Part shown: in pieces, positions 1 through 7,981 of the stretch
Numbering within the stretch: position 1 is the stretch's first letter
Layout: each line of letters starts with the position of its first letter
Source of the DNA: Planctomyces sp. SH-PL62
GTDB taxonomy: Bacteria; Planctomycetota; Planctomycetia; Planctomycetales; Planctomycetaceae
DNA: 64,000 bases
Direction: 5' to 3'
Assembly (NCBI GenBank): GCA_945893045.1
Contig: CAMDEA010000011.1
Location: 1-64,000, forward strand
Made by a program: the position numbers and the translations under genes
Notes under the pieces: model-generated
Database searches by the model: none
What the model saw: only the letters and a program-made list of their open reading frames with translations
What the model was told of the DNA's origin: nothing

Positions 1-71
1 GGAGTCTTTTTCCTGCCGCAAGTCTTGGCTGGGAATGCTCCGAGAAACGCCGGCGGCAGGAAAAAGACTCC
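1..71. repeat. Palindrome inside uvrA (19-bp perfect arms)
   Basis: Bases 1-19 and 53-71 are perfect reverse complements separated by 33 bases. The uvrA frame stays open through the whole structure. The left edge may lie outside the window. The sequence just to its right (gactcccgaccccgtc) resembles an insertion in the PSD1 gene near 7110 (ggtctcctgaccccgtc), so the two may be one family. Confidence 0.75.
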
Positions 72-1167
72 CGACCCCGTCGGCTGGGACTGGCCAACTC
101 GCAATCACCTCCGCCGCATCACCCACCGTTTTGCCAAGCAACTCCGGCAGCGTGAGCTCTCGAAAGCGAACTCCACGTGCGAACGGATTCAGCCGCGAGC
201 CACCACAATCGGGACACAACTCTTGTCGTTCGCTTTGCCGCGCGGAGATCGCGTCGAAATCAACCTCTTCCGAGACGACCACACCCAAGCCGCGACAACT
301 CAGACACGCACCGTGTGGGCTGTTAAAGCTGAACGTGCGCGGTTCGAGTTCGGCAAAGCTGACGCCGCAGTCCGCGCACGCGAAGCGACTGCAGTAGGAG
401 TGATCTTCCCAGTCGTCGCCGGTTTGTTCGCTGAGCACGACGGTGCCGTCTCCGTGTTTCAGCGCGAGTTCCACCGACTCGCGCAGCCGAGCCTGCAAGC
501 CGGCCTTCACCACGATGCGGTCCACGATCGCCTCAATCGTGTGCGGCTTCGTCTTCGCGAGCGTTGGCGGCGGCGACGCTTCGATGATGTTGCCGTCCAC
601 GCGAACTCGCACGAAGCCGGCCTTGGCGATGAGCTCAAACGTTTCGCGATGAGCCCCTCGTTTGCCGCGCACGAGCGGGGCCAGAATCATCACTTTGCGG
701 CCAGCCTCCAACGCGAGAATCTGTTCGACGATTTCTTGCGAGCTGCGAGCCGAGAGCGGGCGTTGGCATTTCGGGCAATGCGCCTCGCCACAGCGAGCGA
801 ACAACAGACGCAAGTAATCGAGAATCTCGGTCGTCGTCGCCAACGTACTTCGCAACGAAGCAGACCGCGAAGATTGTCCAACGCTGATCGTCGGAGGCAA
901 CCCGTCGATGACATCGACATCTGGCCGCTGCCACACGCCGACACGAGCTCGCGTCTCGGACGAAAGACTTTCGAGATACCGCCGCTGGCTCTCCGCATGA
1001 ATCACATCGAACGCCAGCGAACTCTTGCCGCTGCCGCTGACGCCGGTGATGACCGTCAGCCGTTGCCGTGGAATATCCACATCCACGCCGCGCAGATTAT
1101 GCACGCGAGCACCACGCACGCGGATCTGCCCGGCAGAGAGGTTCGGCGATTGAGCAGGGTCGGACAT
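1..1167 (-). CDS. uvrA: UvrA, excinuclease ABC subunit A (N-terminal part; runs off the left edge)
   Basis: This is the DNA-damage sensing ATPase of nucleotide excision repair, which acts as a dimer and loads UvrB. Reading leftward from the ATG at 1165-1167 the protein starts MSDPAQSPNLSAGQ. It has a Walker A motif GVSGSGKSS at residues 42-50, and a cysteine pair CGEAHCPKC followed by further CxxC pairs (CADC, CLSC, CPDC), as expected of the zinc-binding modules of UvrA. The frame stays open to base 1, so the C-terminal half lies outside the window. It is transcribed away from the CBM9-like gene. The last residues in the window are encoded by a perfect palindrome (1-71) that looks like an in-frame insertion, so the local sequence (LFLPPAFLGAF) does not look like UvrA. 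The family call is secure. Confidence 0.93.
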   Translation of the reverse strand, partial: MSDPAQSPNLSAGQIRVRGARVHNLRGVDVDIPRQRLTVITGVSGSGKSSLAFDVIHAESQRRYLESLSSETRARVGVWQRPDVDVIDGLPPTISVGQSSRSASLRSTLATTTEILDYLRLLFARCGEAHCPKCQRPLSARSSQEIVEQILALEAGRKVMILAPLVRGKRGAHRETFELIAKAGFVRVRVDGNIIEASPPPTLAKTKPHTIEAIVDRIVVKAGLQARLRESVELALKHGDGTVVLSEQTGDDWEDHSYCSRFACADCGVSFAELEPRTFSFNSPHGACLSCRGLGVVVSEEVDFDAISARQSERQELCPDCGGSRLNPFARGVRFRELTLPELLGKTVGDAAEVIASWPVPADGVGSLFPAAGVSRSIPSQDLRQEKDS

Positions 1168-1253
1168 AGCGTCTCGAATCTGTAGTCGATCCGCGCGAGC
1201 CGCGATACTCTCTCGCCTCGCTCGTGGCGCACGCGGCTCGCGTGCGACCGTCG

Positions 1254-1309
1254 CCGCGTTTCGCCAGAACGCGGGTGGTTCGAATTCCCCGCGTTCTGGC
1301 GAAACGCGG
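1254..1309. repeat. Palindromic element, 22-bp perfect arms, between divergent genes
   Basis: Arms 1254-1275 and 1288-1309 are perfect reverse complements around a 12-base loop, and the right arm continues into CTACG. It lies between uvrA and the divergent CBM9-like gene, so it sits in their shared promoter region. Confidence 0.8.
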
Positions 1310-1337
1310 CTACGGTTTTGCAATCGATTACATCCAC

Positions 1338-2009
1338 ATGCCCGAAGTCGTTCCACCTCCGTTTCTCTTTCGCTTCGCGCTCCCCGTGCGCCGCTGTGAC
1401 GGCCTGCCGAAACGGGGCCAGCGATTGCTCGGACTTTCTGCTGAGTTCGCGTTACCCGACCTCAGCGAACTGCGTGGCGCGCGACCGCTGGGCGAAGTGC
1501 GAGCCGCTTGGAATGACGACGGTTTGGGGTTCAGCGTTCTCGTGCGCGGCAAGAAGCATCCGCCGGTCGCTGAAGAGCGAGCGCCGACGATGCCTGACGG
1601 CGTCCAGTTGTGGATCGACACACGCAATACGCAGTCGATTCACCGAGCCAGCCGCTATTGCCATCACTTTTGTTTCGCCCCGGTCGGCGGCGGAAGCAAC
1701 GGCGAGCAATCCTTCGGCACGCAGTTGCACATCGCACAAGCTCGCGAGCCGACGTCTCTGGCCGCGAAAGGAAGTTTGCTCGTCAACGCGGAATCATTGT
1801 CCGATGGCTACCGCTTGGAGATCTGGTTGCGGCGCGACCAACTGCAAGGCTTCGATCCCGCCGCCGATCGCGAAGCGGGGACTCCCACCAAGCTCGGATT
1901 CTTCTACGAGATTCGCGACAGCGAACTCGGCGACCAAACGCTGACGGTCGATGCCAGCTTCCCATTCGCCTACGACCCCAGCCTATGGAGCACGTTGGAG
2001 CTCACGTAG
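1338..2009 (+). CDS. DOMON/CBM9-like carbohydrate-binding protein
   Basis: This is a 223-residue protein without a recognisable signal peptide from the chosen start (MPEVVPPPFLFRFALP). The pattern DGLGFSVLVRGK followed by PDGVQLWIDTRNTQSIHRAS resembles the beta-sandwich of CBM9/DOMON-like proteins common in planctomycetes, where such a domain binds sugars or heme. No catalytic motif is visible. The open frame reaches back to 1224, but that part crosses the palindrome at 1254-1309, so the ATG at 1338 is preferred. The TAG stop (2007-2009) is made by the GTAG that begins the palindrome at 2006. It is convergent with ftsY. The family call is moderately sure; the ligand is unknown. Confidence 0.65.
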   Translation: MPEVVPPPFLFRFALPVRRCDGLPKRGQRLLGLSAEFALPDLSELRGARPLGEVRAAWNDDGLGFSVLVRGKKHPPVAEERAPTMPDGVQLWIDTRNTQSIHRASRYCHHFCFAPVGGGSNGEQSFGTQLHIAQAREPTSLAAKGSLLVNAESLSDGYRLEIWLRRDQLQGFDPAADREAGTPTKLGFFYEIRDSELGDQTLTVDASFPFAYDPSLWSTLELT

Positions 2010-2117
2010 GTCAGGCTTTCCAGCCTGACCGGCACGCTTCACACGGCTCTGCTTGTTAGGCCGGCATGCACTTCAACGTCGTTTGCCAATTGGGTCAGCC
2101 TGGAAAGGCTGACCTAC
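2006..2117. repeat. GTAG...CTAC palindrome between convergent genes; supplies both stop codons
   Basis: The 25-bp arms 2006-2030 and 2093-2117 are reverse complements (family core GGTCAGGCTTTCCAGCCTGA). The TAG of the left GTAG ends the CBM9-like gene and the TAG of the opposite strand ends ftsY. It could also act as a bidirectional terminator, which is inference. The same family recurs at 21914-21986 and inside a gene at 35059-35157. Confidence 0.9.
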
Positions 2118-3052
2118 GCGAACAGCGCGTCGACGAAGTTGTCCGGGCTGAAGACTTGCAGGTCGTCGATCCCTTCGCCGACTCCGACGTACTTCACGGG
2201 GATGCCCATCTGCTGGCGAATGGCCACCGCGACTCCGCCCTTCGCGGTGCCGTCGAGTTTGGCGAGAACCAGGCCGGTACATTGCGTCGCTTCGGAAAAA
2301 TTCTTGGCTTGGCTGATTCCGTTCTGACCGGTGGTGGCATCGAGCACCAGCAGGCTTTCGTGCGGCGCACCGGGAATCTTTTTGGCGATGACGCGATGAA
2401 TCTTCGTCAGTTCTTGCATCAGGTTTTGTGAGGTCTGCAAACGGCCGGCGGTATCCACGATGAGGATGTCTTTGCCGGTGTTGAGCGCGTGCTCGCAACC
2501 CGCGAACGCGACGCTGGCGGGATCGGTGCCGCTGGGCTTGGTCACGATGTCGCAGCCAAGGCGTTGGCTCCAGAGAGTCAATTGCTCGACAGCCGCCGCG
2601 CGAAACGTGTCGCCTGCCGCCAGCACCACCGAGTTGCCGGTGCTCATCAGCAGCTTGGCGAGCTTCGCAATCGACGTCGTCTTGCCGGCTCCGTTGACGC
2701 CGGCCACCAGGATGACCGACGGCTTCGTTGTCGAAAGCTTCAGGGGCGAGAGCGGATTGTCGGAATCCCAGCTTGAATTGCCGTCGCCACGCAGCAGTTG
2801 CTTGAGCTTGTCTTTAACGGTCTGCCAAATCGCGTCGAGATCCACGGTGCGGCCGAGATGTTTGATTCGCAGTTCCGCCAGGATGGCATCTGCGGCGATG
2901 ACACCCATGTCAGTGCGCAGCAGCCGTTTTTCAAACTCGACCAGTTTCGGCTCGTCGAGGATTTCGCCCGCTTTGAGCAGGTCACGAATATCGGTTTGCA
3001 GCAGTTGCTTGGTCTTAGCCAAGCCGGCTTTGAGTTTGTCGAAGAAGCCCAT
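2114..3052 (-). CDS. ftsY: FtsY, signal recognition particle receptor GTPase
   Basis: FtsY docks SRP-ribosome complexes at the inner membrane for co-translational insertion. The 312-residue protein begins MGFFDKLKAGLAKTKQ, followed by the helical N domain. The NG GTPase signatures are clear: P-loop GVNGAGKTTSIAK (about 118-130), DTFRAAAVEQL (148-158), DTAGRLQTSQN (200-210) and LAKLDGTAKGG near the C terminus. The acidic A domain of E. coli FtsY is absent, as is usual for short FtsY proteins. The open frame extends upstream to 3166 but that part is palindrome sequence, so the ATG at 3050-3052 is chosen. Its TAG stop belongs to the palindrome at 2006-2117. Confidence 0.95.
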   Translation of the reverse strand: MGFFDKLKAGLAKTKQLLQTDIRDLLKAGEILDEPKLVEFEKRLLRTDMGVIAADAILAELRIKHLGRTVDLDAIWQTVKDKLKQLLRGDGNSSWDSDNPLSPLKLSTTKPSVILVAGVNGAGKTTSIAKLAKLLMSTGNSVVLAAGDTFRAAAVEQLTLWSQRLGCDIVTKPSGTDPASVAFAGCEHALNTGKDILIVDTAGRLQTSQNLMQELTKIHRVIAKKIPGAPHESLLVLDATTGQNGISQAKNFSEATQCTGLVLAKLDGTAKGGVAVAIRQQMGIPVKYVGVGEGIDDLQVFSPDNFVDALFA

Positions 3053-3080
3053 GAGGTTTTCTGTTTTCCATTGAGTCTTT

Positions 3081-3159
3081 GGCGAGCGGGGCGGCGTCAG
3101 CCCCCCGGTAGTCTGCGAGCGATGCGAATCACCGGGGAGCTGACGCCGCCCCGCTCGCC
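3081..3159. repeat. GGCGAGCGGGG...CCCCGCTCGCC palindrome
   Basis: Imperfect inverted arms begin GGCGAGCGGGGCGGCGTCAG and end with its complement. The same family occurs at 8934-8995 and 50477-50548, and split by another element at 4372-4496. Confidence 0.85.
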
Positions 3160-3261
3160 AGAACATGACGCGCTCGGAGTGTGGTGGGGCGGAGAATGTC
3201 TAATGTCGAGGCTCCAATGTCCAACGCAGGCCCACGGAAACTCAACCGATGCGTGATAACC

Positions 3262-3359
3262 GTAGCCTGACTTTCCGAGTCGGGCCGAAACCCCGTAGCC
3301 TGACTCTCTGAGTCGGGCAACCATGCCGTCGATTCGCCCGACTCGGAGAGTCGGGCTAC
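3262..3359. repeat. GTAG palindrome plus an adjacent half copy
   Basis: Arms 3295-3318 and 3336-3359 form an almost perfect palindrome (GTAGCCTGACTCTCTGAGTC against its complement). A lone half copy at 3262-3286 precedes it directly. A GTG at 3360, the last base of the element, opens the dus frame but is not the preferred start. Confidence 0.85.
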
Positions 3360-3407
3360 GTGTTGGAGTCGCGTGCTTTGAATGTCGGACATCGTCATCC
3401 TCTCGAC

Positions 3408-4364
3408 ATGCAACTCGGCCCGCTTCGCATTTCGCATCCGTTCGCATTGGCTCCGATGGAGGAGCATACCAACCCGCCGTTTCGTCAATTGATGCGGCAG
3501 TTGGGCGCGGGCCTTCTCTGCACCGAACGAATTGACGGGTCGGATGTCGCGAAGCGAGATCGTCGGGCCATGCGTCTGCTGGAGACTGCACCGGGGGAAT
3601 CCCCCTGCGCGGGACAGATCAGCGGAGTCGATCCGGCCGAGTTGGCGGAAGCCGCGCGAGTTGTCGAAGAACGCGGATTCGCGATCGTCGATTTGAATTT
3701 CGAGTGTCCGATCCGTCGCCTGGTGGATCGCGGCGAAGGAGGTGCGTTGCTGGCCGATCCAGCGGCGATCGGTCGCATCGTCGCGGCGGTGGTGCGAGCG
3801 GTCTCGATTCCGGTGACGCTCAAAATTCGGACCGGTCCCGATGAATCGAACGAGACGTGTCTCGATGTCGCTCGTGCGGCCGAGCAGGGCGGAGCGGCGG
3901 CGGTTGATCTGCACGCTCGGAGTGTGCGACAGGCGTATGTCGGTGAGGCGGACTGGTCGGCCGTCGCGCGATTGAAACAAGCGGTGACGATCCCGGTGCT
4001 CGGTAGTGGCAGTGTCCGCTCGCCGGCGGATGCAGTTCGCTTTCTCCGCGAGACCGGTGCGGATGGAGTCGCCATTGGGCGCGGATGCCTTGGCCGACCG
4101 TGGATCTTCAAGCAGTCGCGCGAACTTTGGCAGACCGGTGTCGCCAGCCATGAGCCTTCTCCTGCCGAACGAGGTCGCGCGCTGCGGCAACTCATCGAAG
4201 GGGAGTTTCGTTATTACGGGGCACCAGTCGCACTGCGGCGGCTCGCGCGGACGAGCTGCTACTTCGCGAAGTTTGTTCCGGAGTTCGAGTCGTTCAAACG
4301 ATCGATTCACGAAGTCCGCGATCTGGCCGCGTTCCGCCGATTGGTGGCGGAACACTTTCGTTAA
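3408..4364 (+). CDS. tRNA-dihydrouridine synthase (Dus family)
   Basis: This FMN enzyme reduces specific uridines in the tRNA D-loop with NADPH. The 318-residue TIM-barrel protein shows the N-terminal FALAPMEEHTNPPFRQL signature, the catalytic-cysteine segment LNFECPIRRLVDRGEGGALL, LKIRTGPDES, the LHARSVRQAY segment with the phosphate-site histidine, and the FMN-phosphate loop VLGSGSVRSPADA followed by GVAIGRGCLGRPWIF. Start ATG 3408 gives MQLGPLRISHPF, which fits the family. A GTG at 3360 on the edge of a palindrome is an alternative. I cannot assign it to DusA, DusB or DusC. Confidence 0.9.
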   Translation: MQLGPLRISHPFALAPMEEHTNPPFRQLMRQLGAGLLCTERIDGSDVAKRDRRAMRLLETAPGESPCAGQISGVDPAELAEAARVVEERGFAIVDLNFECPIRRLVDRGEGGALLADPAAIGRIVAAVVRAVSIPVTLKIRTGPDESNETCLDVARAAEQGGAAAVDLHARSVRQAYVGEADWSAVARLKQAVTIPVLGSGSVRSPADAVRFLRETGADGVAIGRGCLGRPWIFKQSRELWQTGVASHEPSPAERGRALRQLIEGEFRYYGAPVALRRLARTSCYFAKFVPEFESFKRSIHEVRDLAAFRRLVAEHFR

Positions 4365-4371
4365 TGAAACA

Positions 4372-4496
4372 GGCGAGCGGGGCACCGTAGCAGGCACATT
4401 CCATGTGCCGTCCGCAATTCTCAGGCTGACGGCACATGGAATGTGCCTGCTACTTTCTAAAGTCAGTGCCAATGGGCTGACGCCGCCCCGCTCGCC
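4372..4496. repeat. Nested palindromes: a GTAG element inside a GGCGAGCGGGG element
   Basis: The inner element has perfect 26-bp arms at 4387-4412 and 4428-4453 (GTAGCAGGCACATTCCATGT and its complement). It lies within an outer element whose left arm is cut to GGCGAGCGGGGC (4372-4383), while the right arm is long (GGGCTGACGCCGCCCCGCTC, ending at 4496). This is what insertion of one element into another would leave. Confidence 0.85.
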
Positions 4497-4567
4497 AAGC
4501 GGTTTCGGTATGAATAGATTGCGAGCGTCTGCTGTGCCTGTTGTTTGACCCGCCCAAGGATTCGCTC

Positions 4568-7500
4568 ATGCCCCGCCTCGCATTGCTCGCTGCAACGGTT
4601 CTGATTTGCTCGGCCGCCACGCTGATCCCCGCCGCTGATCCGCCGAAGGAGCCGGTCGATCCCGCTCATGCCAAGCAACGCGCGGCGGGGTTGGAACTCT
4701 TCAGGAAAGAGGTCAAGCAAATCCTGGTCGGCCGCTGTCTGAAGTGTCACGGCGGAGAGAAGACGGAAGGGAAGCTCGACCTGACGACGCGCGAGGGATT
4801 GCTCAAGGGGGGCGAGACGGGCATCGTCGCCGAGACAGGCAAATCGAAAACAAGTTTGCTGATAAAGCTCATCAAGCAAGAAGAAGAGCCGCACATGCCG
4901 GCCGATGGAGCGAAGCTCTCGGACCTGCACATCGACGCAATCGGCAAGTGGATTGATCTCGGTTTTCCGTATGACAAGCCGCTGAAGGAAGAGGCCAAAG
5001 ACCCGAAGGCGTGGACTCGCCGCGAGGTGCCGCCGGAAGCTCGCGAGTTCTGGTCGTTTCAGCCGCTGAAGGTGGTCGCTCCGCCGCCGGTTTCGGGAGA
5101 CGCAGCGAAGTGGGTCCGTTCGCCGATCGATCTTTTTGTCGTGGCGAAGCTGAGCGAGAAGGGTCTGTCGCCCAACCCGGCGACGGACCGCCGCACGCTG
5201 ATTCGCCGAGCGTACTTCGATCTGATCGGCCTGCCGCCGACGCCCGCCGAGATCGAAGCGTTCGTGAATGACGCCGCTCCGAATGCGTTCGAGAAGGTGC
5301 TCGACACGCTGCTGGATTCACCGCAGTACGGCGAGCGTTGGGGCCGGCACTGGTTGGACGTCGCACGGTTCGCGGAGAGTCATGGCTTCGAGCAAGACTA
5401 CGATCGGCCGTTCGCGTATTGGTTTCGCGACTTCGTCATCAAGGCGCTCAACGCCGACATGCCGTTCGATCAATTCGTGAAGTGGCAATTGGCTGGCGAC
5501 GAGTTCGAGCCGGGCAATCCGCTCGCCATGATGGCGACTGGGTTCCTCGGAGCGGGAGTGTTTCCGACTCAGATCACAGCGAACGAAGTCGAGCGGACCC
5601 GCTACGACGCGCTCGACGACATGACGGCCACAACCGGCACGGCGTTCCTCGGCCTGACGGTCGGGTGTGCTCGCTGTCACGATCACAAGTTTGATCCGAT
5701 CCCGGCGGCCGATTACTACCGGATGCTCTCTTCGTTCACGACGACGGTGCGCAGCGAGATCGACCTCGACCTCGACCCGGCGACGTTCAAGCGTGAGAAA
5801 TCCGCATTCGATGCCGAGCACGCGCCGCTCGCGGCTTCTCTCGCATCGTTTGAGAAGGACAAGTTGCCGGGACGGTTCGCCGAGTGGGAGAAGGCGAACG
5901 GGGCTGGCGTGCTCAGGATGGGGGATGCGGGTCAGTGGATGATTCTTGATGTTGCCGAAGCGAAGTCCTCCGGCGGCACGACGCTGACCAAGCAAGACGA
6001 CGGCTCGATTCTCGCGAGTGGAAAGAATCCGGACTTCGACACGTACACGCTCGTCGCGAAGACCGATTTGGTGGGACTGACCGCGCTGCGACTGGAGGCG
6101 CTGACGCATCCGAGCATGGTGAAGAACGGTCCGGGACGCGCGGATAATGCGAACTTTGATTTGACCGACGTGAAGGTTGGGATTACGGCCATCAGCCCAC
6201 AGCCATCAGCCGACAGCCAGAAGGCGCAACCCGTCAAACTGCTCAACCCTGTTTCGACGTTTGATCAGAACGCGGGGCTGTCGGTGAAGCTGACCATTGA
6301 TGGCGATCCGAAAACCGGTTGGGCGGTCGATCCGCAGTTCGGCAAAGATCACGCGGCGCGGTTCGAGTTCGAGAAGCCGATCGGATTTGAAAGCGGCTCG
6401 ACGATCACGGTGACTCTGGCGTTCAACGGCAACAACAAGCACAACCTCGGCCGTGTGCGTTTGAGTGTCGCGACCGCAAAGGAGGCGGTGCCGCTCGATG
6501 CGGCGGCGACGTTCGGTGACATCATCGCCGCGCTCAAGAAGCCGGATGAGCAACGCTCGCCGCGCGAAGTCGAAAAGCTGCTGACGTGGTATCGCGGACG
6601 CGACGACGAATGGAAGAAGCTCAACGCCGTCGTGCAGGAACACTCGGCGAAGGAGCCGAAACCGAAGCTCGCGAAGGTCATGGTGTGCAGCGAAGGGGTG
6701 AAGCCGATCCGGCATCACACTCAGGGAGCGGACTTCTTCGAGCAGTCGCACTTCCTGTATCGCGGCGACACAACTCAAAAGATTGATGTCGCGCCGCAAG
6801 GCTTCCTGCAGGTGCTGATGCGCGCTCCCGACCGCGAGAAACGCTGGCTCGAAACCGCACCGGCCGGGGCGACGACCTCGTACCGTCGCAAGTCGCTGGC
6901 GAATTGGATCACCGACACCGAACAAGGCCCCGGCCACTTACTGGCGCGAGTGATTGCCAATCGAGTTTGGCAGCATCACTTCCATGTCGGGCTGGTCTCC
7001 ACGCCGAATGATTTCGGCGCGATGGGGCAACGGCCGACGCATCCGGAATTGCTTGACTGGCTGGCGGCCACGCTGATGGCACCCCCCAGCGCAGGGCGCG
7101 GGTCTCCTGACCCCGTCCACGGAGCCGGCTGGCGACTGAAGCCGCTGCACAAGCTCATCATGTTGAGTGCGGTCTATCAGCAAGGTTCGGCGTTCGATGC
7201 GGCGAAGTCGAAACTCGATCCGCAGAATCAGTTTCATTGGCGACACTCACCGCGCCGGCTGGAAGCGGAAGTCATTCGCGATTCGATGCTGGCGGTCAGC
7301 GGCGAGCTGGATCGAACGCAATTCGGCGCGGGGACGCTGGATGATGGCCACAAACGCCGCAGTATCTATTTCATGGTCAAGCGCAGCCGGCTGGTGCCGA
7401 TGATGCAACTCTTCGATTCGCCAGAACCGCTCGTCAGCGTGGGCGAACGGCCCAGCACGACGATCGCTCCGCAAGCGCTGCTGTTCCTGAACAATTCCCA

Positions 7501-7759
7501 TGTGCGAGCTTGGGCGATGTCGTTCGGCCGACGCCTGGCTCCGCTCGCGGAGAAGTCGCCGGCCGACGCGATCCGACAGGGTTATCTGGCCACAGCGGGC
7601 CGGCTGCCCTCGGAGGCAGAGTTGTCCGAGACAACGGCGTTTGTCCAAGCTCAGTCCGCAAGCTATCAGTCCGCCGGTCAAGCGCAGGTGCGCGAGTTGG
7701 CCTGGGCCGATTTCGCGCAGGTGTTGATGAGCCTGAATGAGTTCATCTACGTGGAGTGA
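4568..7759 (+). CDS. Secreted PSCyt1 / DUF1549 / DUF1553 (PSD1) protein
   Basis: This is a 1063-residue planctomycete protein. It has a signal peptide (MPRLALLAATVLICSAATLI), then a cytochrome-like PSCyt1 domain with the heme motif CLKCH (C57, C60, H61), a DUF1549/PSCyt2 domain (RRAYFDLIGLPPTP, YGERWGRHWLDVARFAES) with a second CARCH motif, and a C-terminal DUF1553/PSD1 domain (FDSPEPLVSVGERPSTT, QALLFLNNSHV). The family is abundant in planctomycetes, often beside sulfatase or DUF1501 genes; its role is unproven but probably extracytoplasmic polymer breakdown or redox. Two in-frame inserts look like repeat elements: AISPQPSADSQ (6187-6220) and PPSAGRGSPDPVHGA (about 7080-7125). A TTG at 4541 extends the frame, but the signal peptide fixes ATG 4568. 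Confidence 0.9.
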   Translation: MPRLALLAATVLICSAATLIPAADPPKEPVDPAHAKQRAAGLELFRKEVKQILVGRCLKCHGGEKTEGKLDLTTREGLLKGGETGIVAETGKSKTSLLIKLIKQEEEPHMPADGAKLSDLHIDAIGKWIDLGFPYDKPLKEEAKDPKAWTRREVPPEAREFWSFQPLKVVAPPPVSGDAAKWVRSPIDLFVVAKLSEKGLSPNPATDRRTLIRRAYFDLIGLPPTPAEIEAFVNDAAPNAFEKVLDTLLDSPQYGERWGRHWLDVARFAESHGFEQDYDRPFAYWFRDFVIKALNADMPFDQFVKWQLAGDEFEPGNPLAMMATGFLGAGVFPTQITANEVERTRYDALDDMTATTGTAFLGLTVGCARCHDHKFDPIPAADYYRMLSSFTTTVRSEIDLDLDPATFKREKSAFDAEHAPLAASLASFEKDKLPGRFAEWEKANGAGVLRMGDAGQWMILDVAEAKSSGGTTLTKQDDGSILASGKNPDFDTYTLVAKTDLVGLTALRLEALTHPSMVKNGPGRADNANFDLTDVKVGITAISPQPSADSQKAQPVKLLNPVSTFDQNAGLSVKLTIDGDPKTGWAVDPQFGKDHAARFEFEKPIGFESGSTITVTLAFNGNNKHNLGRVRLSVATAKEAVPLDAAATFGDIIAALKKPDEQRSPREVEKLLTWYRGRDDEWKKLNAVVQEHSAKEPKPKLAKVMVCSEGVKPIRHHTQGADFFEQSHFLYRGDTTQKIDVAPQGFLQVLMRAPDREKRWLETAPAGATTSYRRKSLANWITDTEQGPGHLLARVIANRVWQHHFHVGLVSTPNDFGAMGQRPTHPELLDWLAATLMAPPSAGRGSPDPVHGAGWRLKPLHKLIMLSAVYQQGSAFDAAKSKLDPQNQFHWRHSPRRLEAEVIRDSMLAVSGELDRTQFGAGTLDDGHKRRSIYFMVKRSRLVPMMQLFDSPEPLVSVGERPSTTIAPQALLFLNNSHVRAWAMSFGRRLAPLAEKSPADAIRQGYLATAGRLPSEAELSETTAFVQAQSASYQSAGQAQVRELAWADFAQVLMSLNEFIYVE
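6187..6220. repeat. CAGCCATCAG-type repeat inside the PSD1 gene
   Basis: The stretch ccatcagcccacagccatca and its continuation match the repeat family that forms a palindrome at 38620-38721 and is also in frame in the flippase gene at 46505-46541. Here it encodes AISPQPSADS without breaking the frame. Confidence 0.6.
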
Positions 7760-7769
7760 GCGGCACGGC

Positions 7770-7826
7770 GCTAGCCACCGGTTTTTTGTCGCACGGACAA
7801 GCGCCGCCACGACACCGATGGCTAGC
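7770..7826. repeat. Short inverted repeat GCTAGCCACCGGT / ACCGATGGCTAGC
   Basis: Arms 7770-7782 and 7814-7826 are inverted with one mismatch. It lies immediately after the PSD1 gene and abuts the composite element that follows. The core GCTAGCC also occurs in the palindrome at 24649-24713. Confidence 0.6.
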
Positions 7827-7828
7827 CG

Positions 7829-7953
7829 AGATTATTCATGGCCTACTCTTTGGAGAGAGCAGCGTGCTGCGATGTAACCCGAAGCGTCAGCGAGTGAGTG
7901 TGTGATGACTCCCTCGCTGACGCTTCGGGTTACATCGCGGCCATGAATAATCT
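7829..7953. repeat. Composite nested palindrome (copy 1 of two in the window)
   Basis: The outer arms AGATTATTCATGGCC (7829-7843) and complement (7939-7953) enclose an inner perfect 24-bp palindrome (7871-7894 and 7913-7936, core GTAACCCGAAGCGTCAGCGA). The whole unit recurs with few differences at 23454-23590. Its size and structure are MITE-like, but I see no target duplication. Confidence 0.85.
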
Positions 7954-7981
7954 GAATTAGCGCCATTCCGCTCAAAGTCAT

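Larger units (their letters stand above)
3053..3407. other. Gene-free stretch filled with palindromic elements
   Basis: These 355 bases between the divergent ftsY and dus genes hold the GGCGAGCGGGG palindrome (3081-3159), a half element (about 3262-3286) and a full GTAG palindrome (3295-3359). Around 3196-3226 there is sequence resembling the gtccaa-rich repeat at 51090-51237. I see no coding region. The promoters of both genes must lie in this repeat-packed DNA. Confidence 0.7.

Noticed and set aside
3129-4472. 447-codon open frame on the minus strand
   Set aside because: It is antisense to the tRNA-dihydrouridine synthase gene and runs through palindromes.
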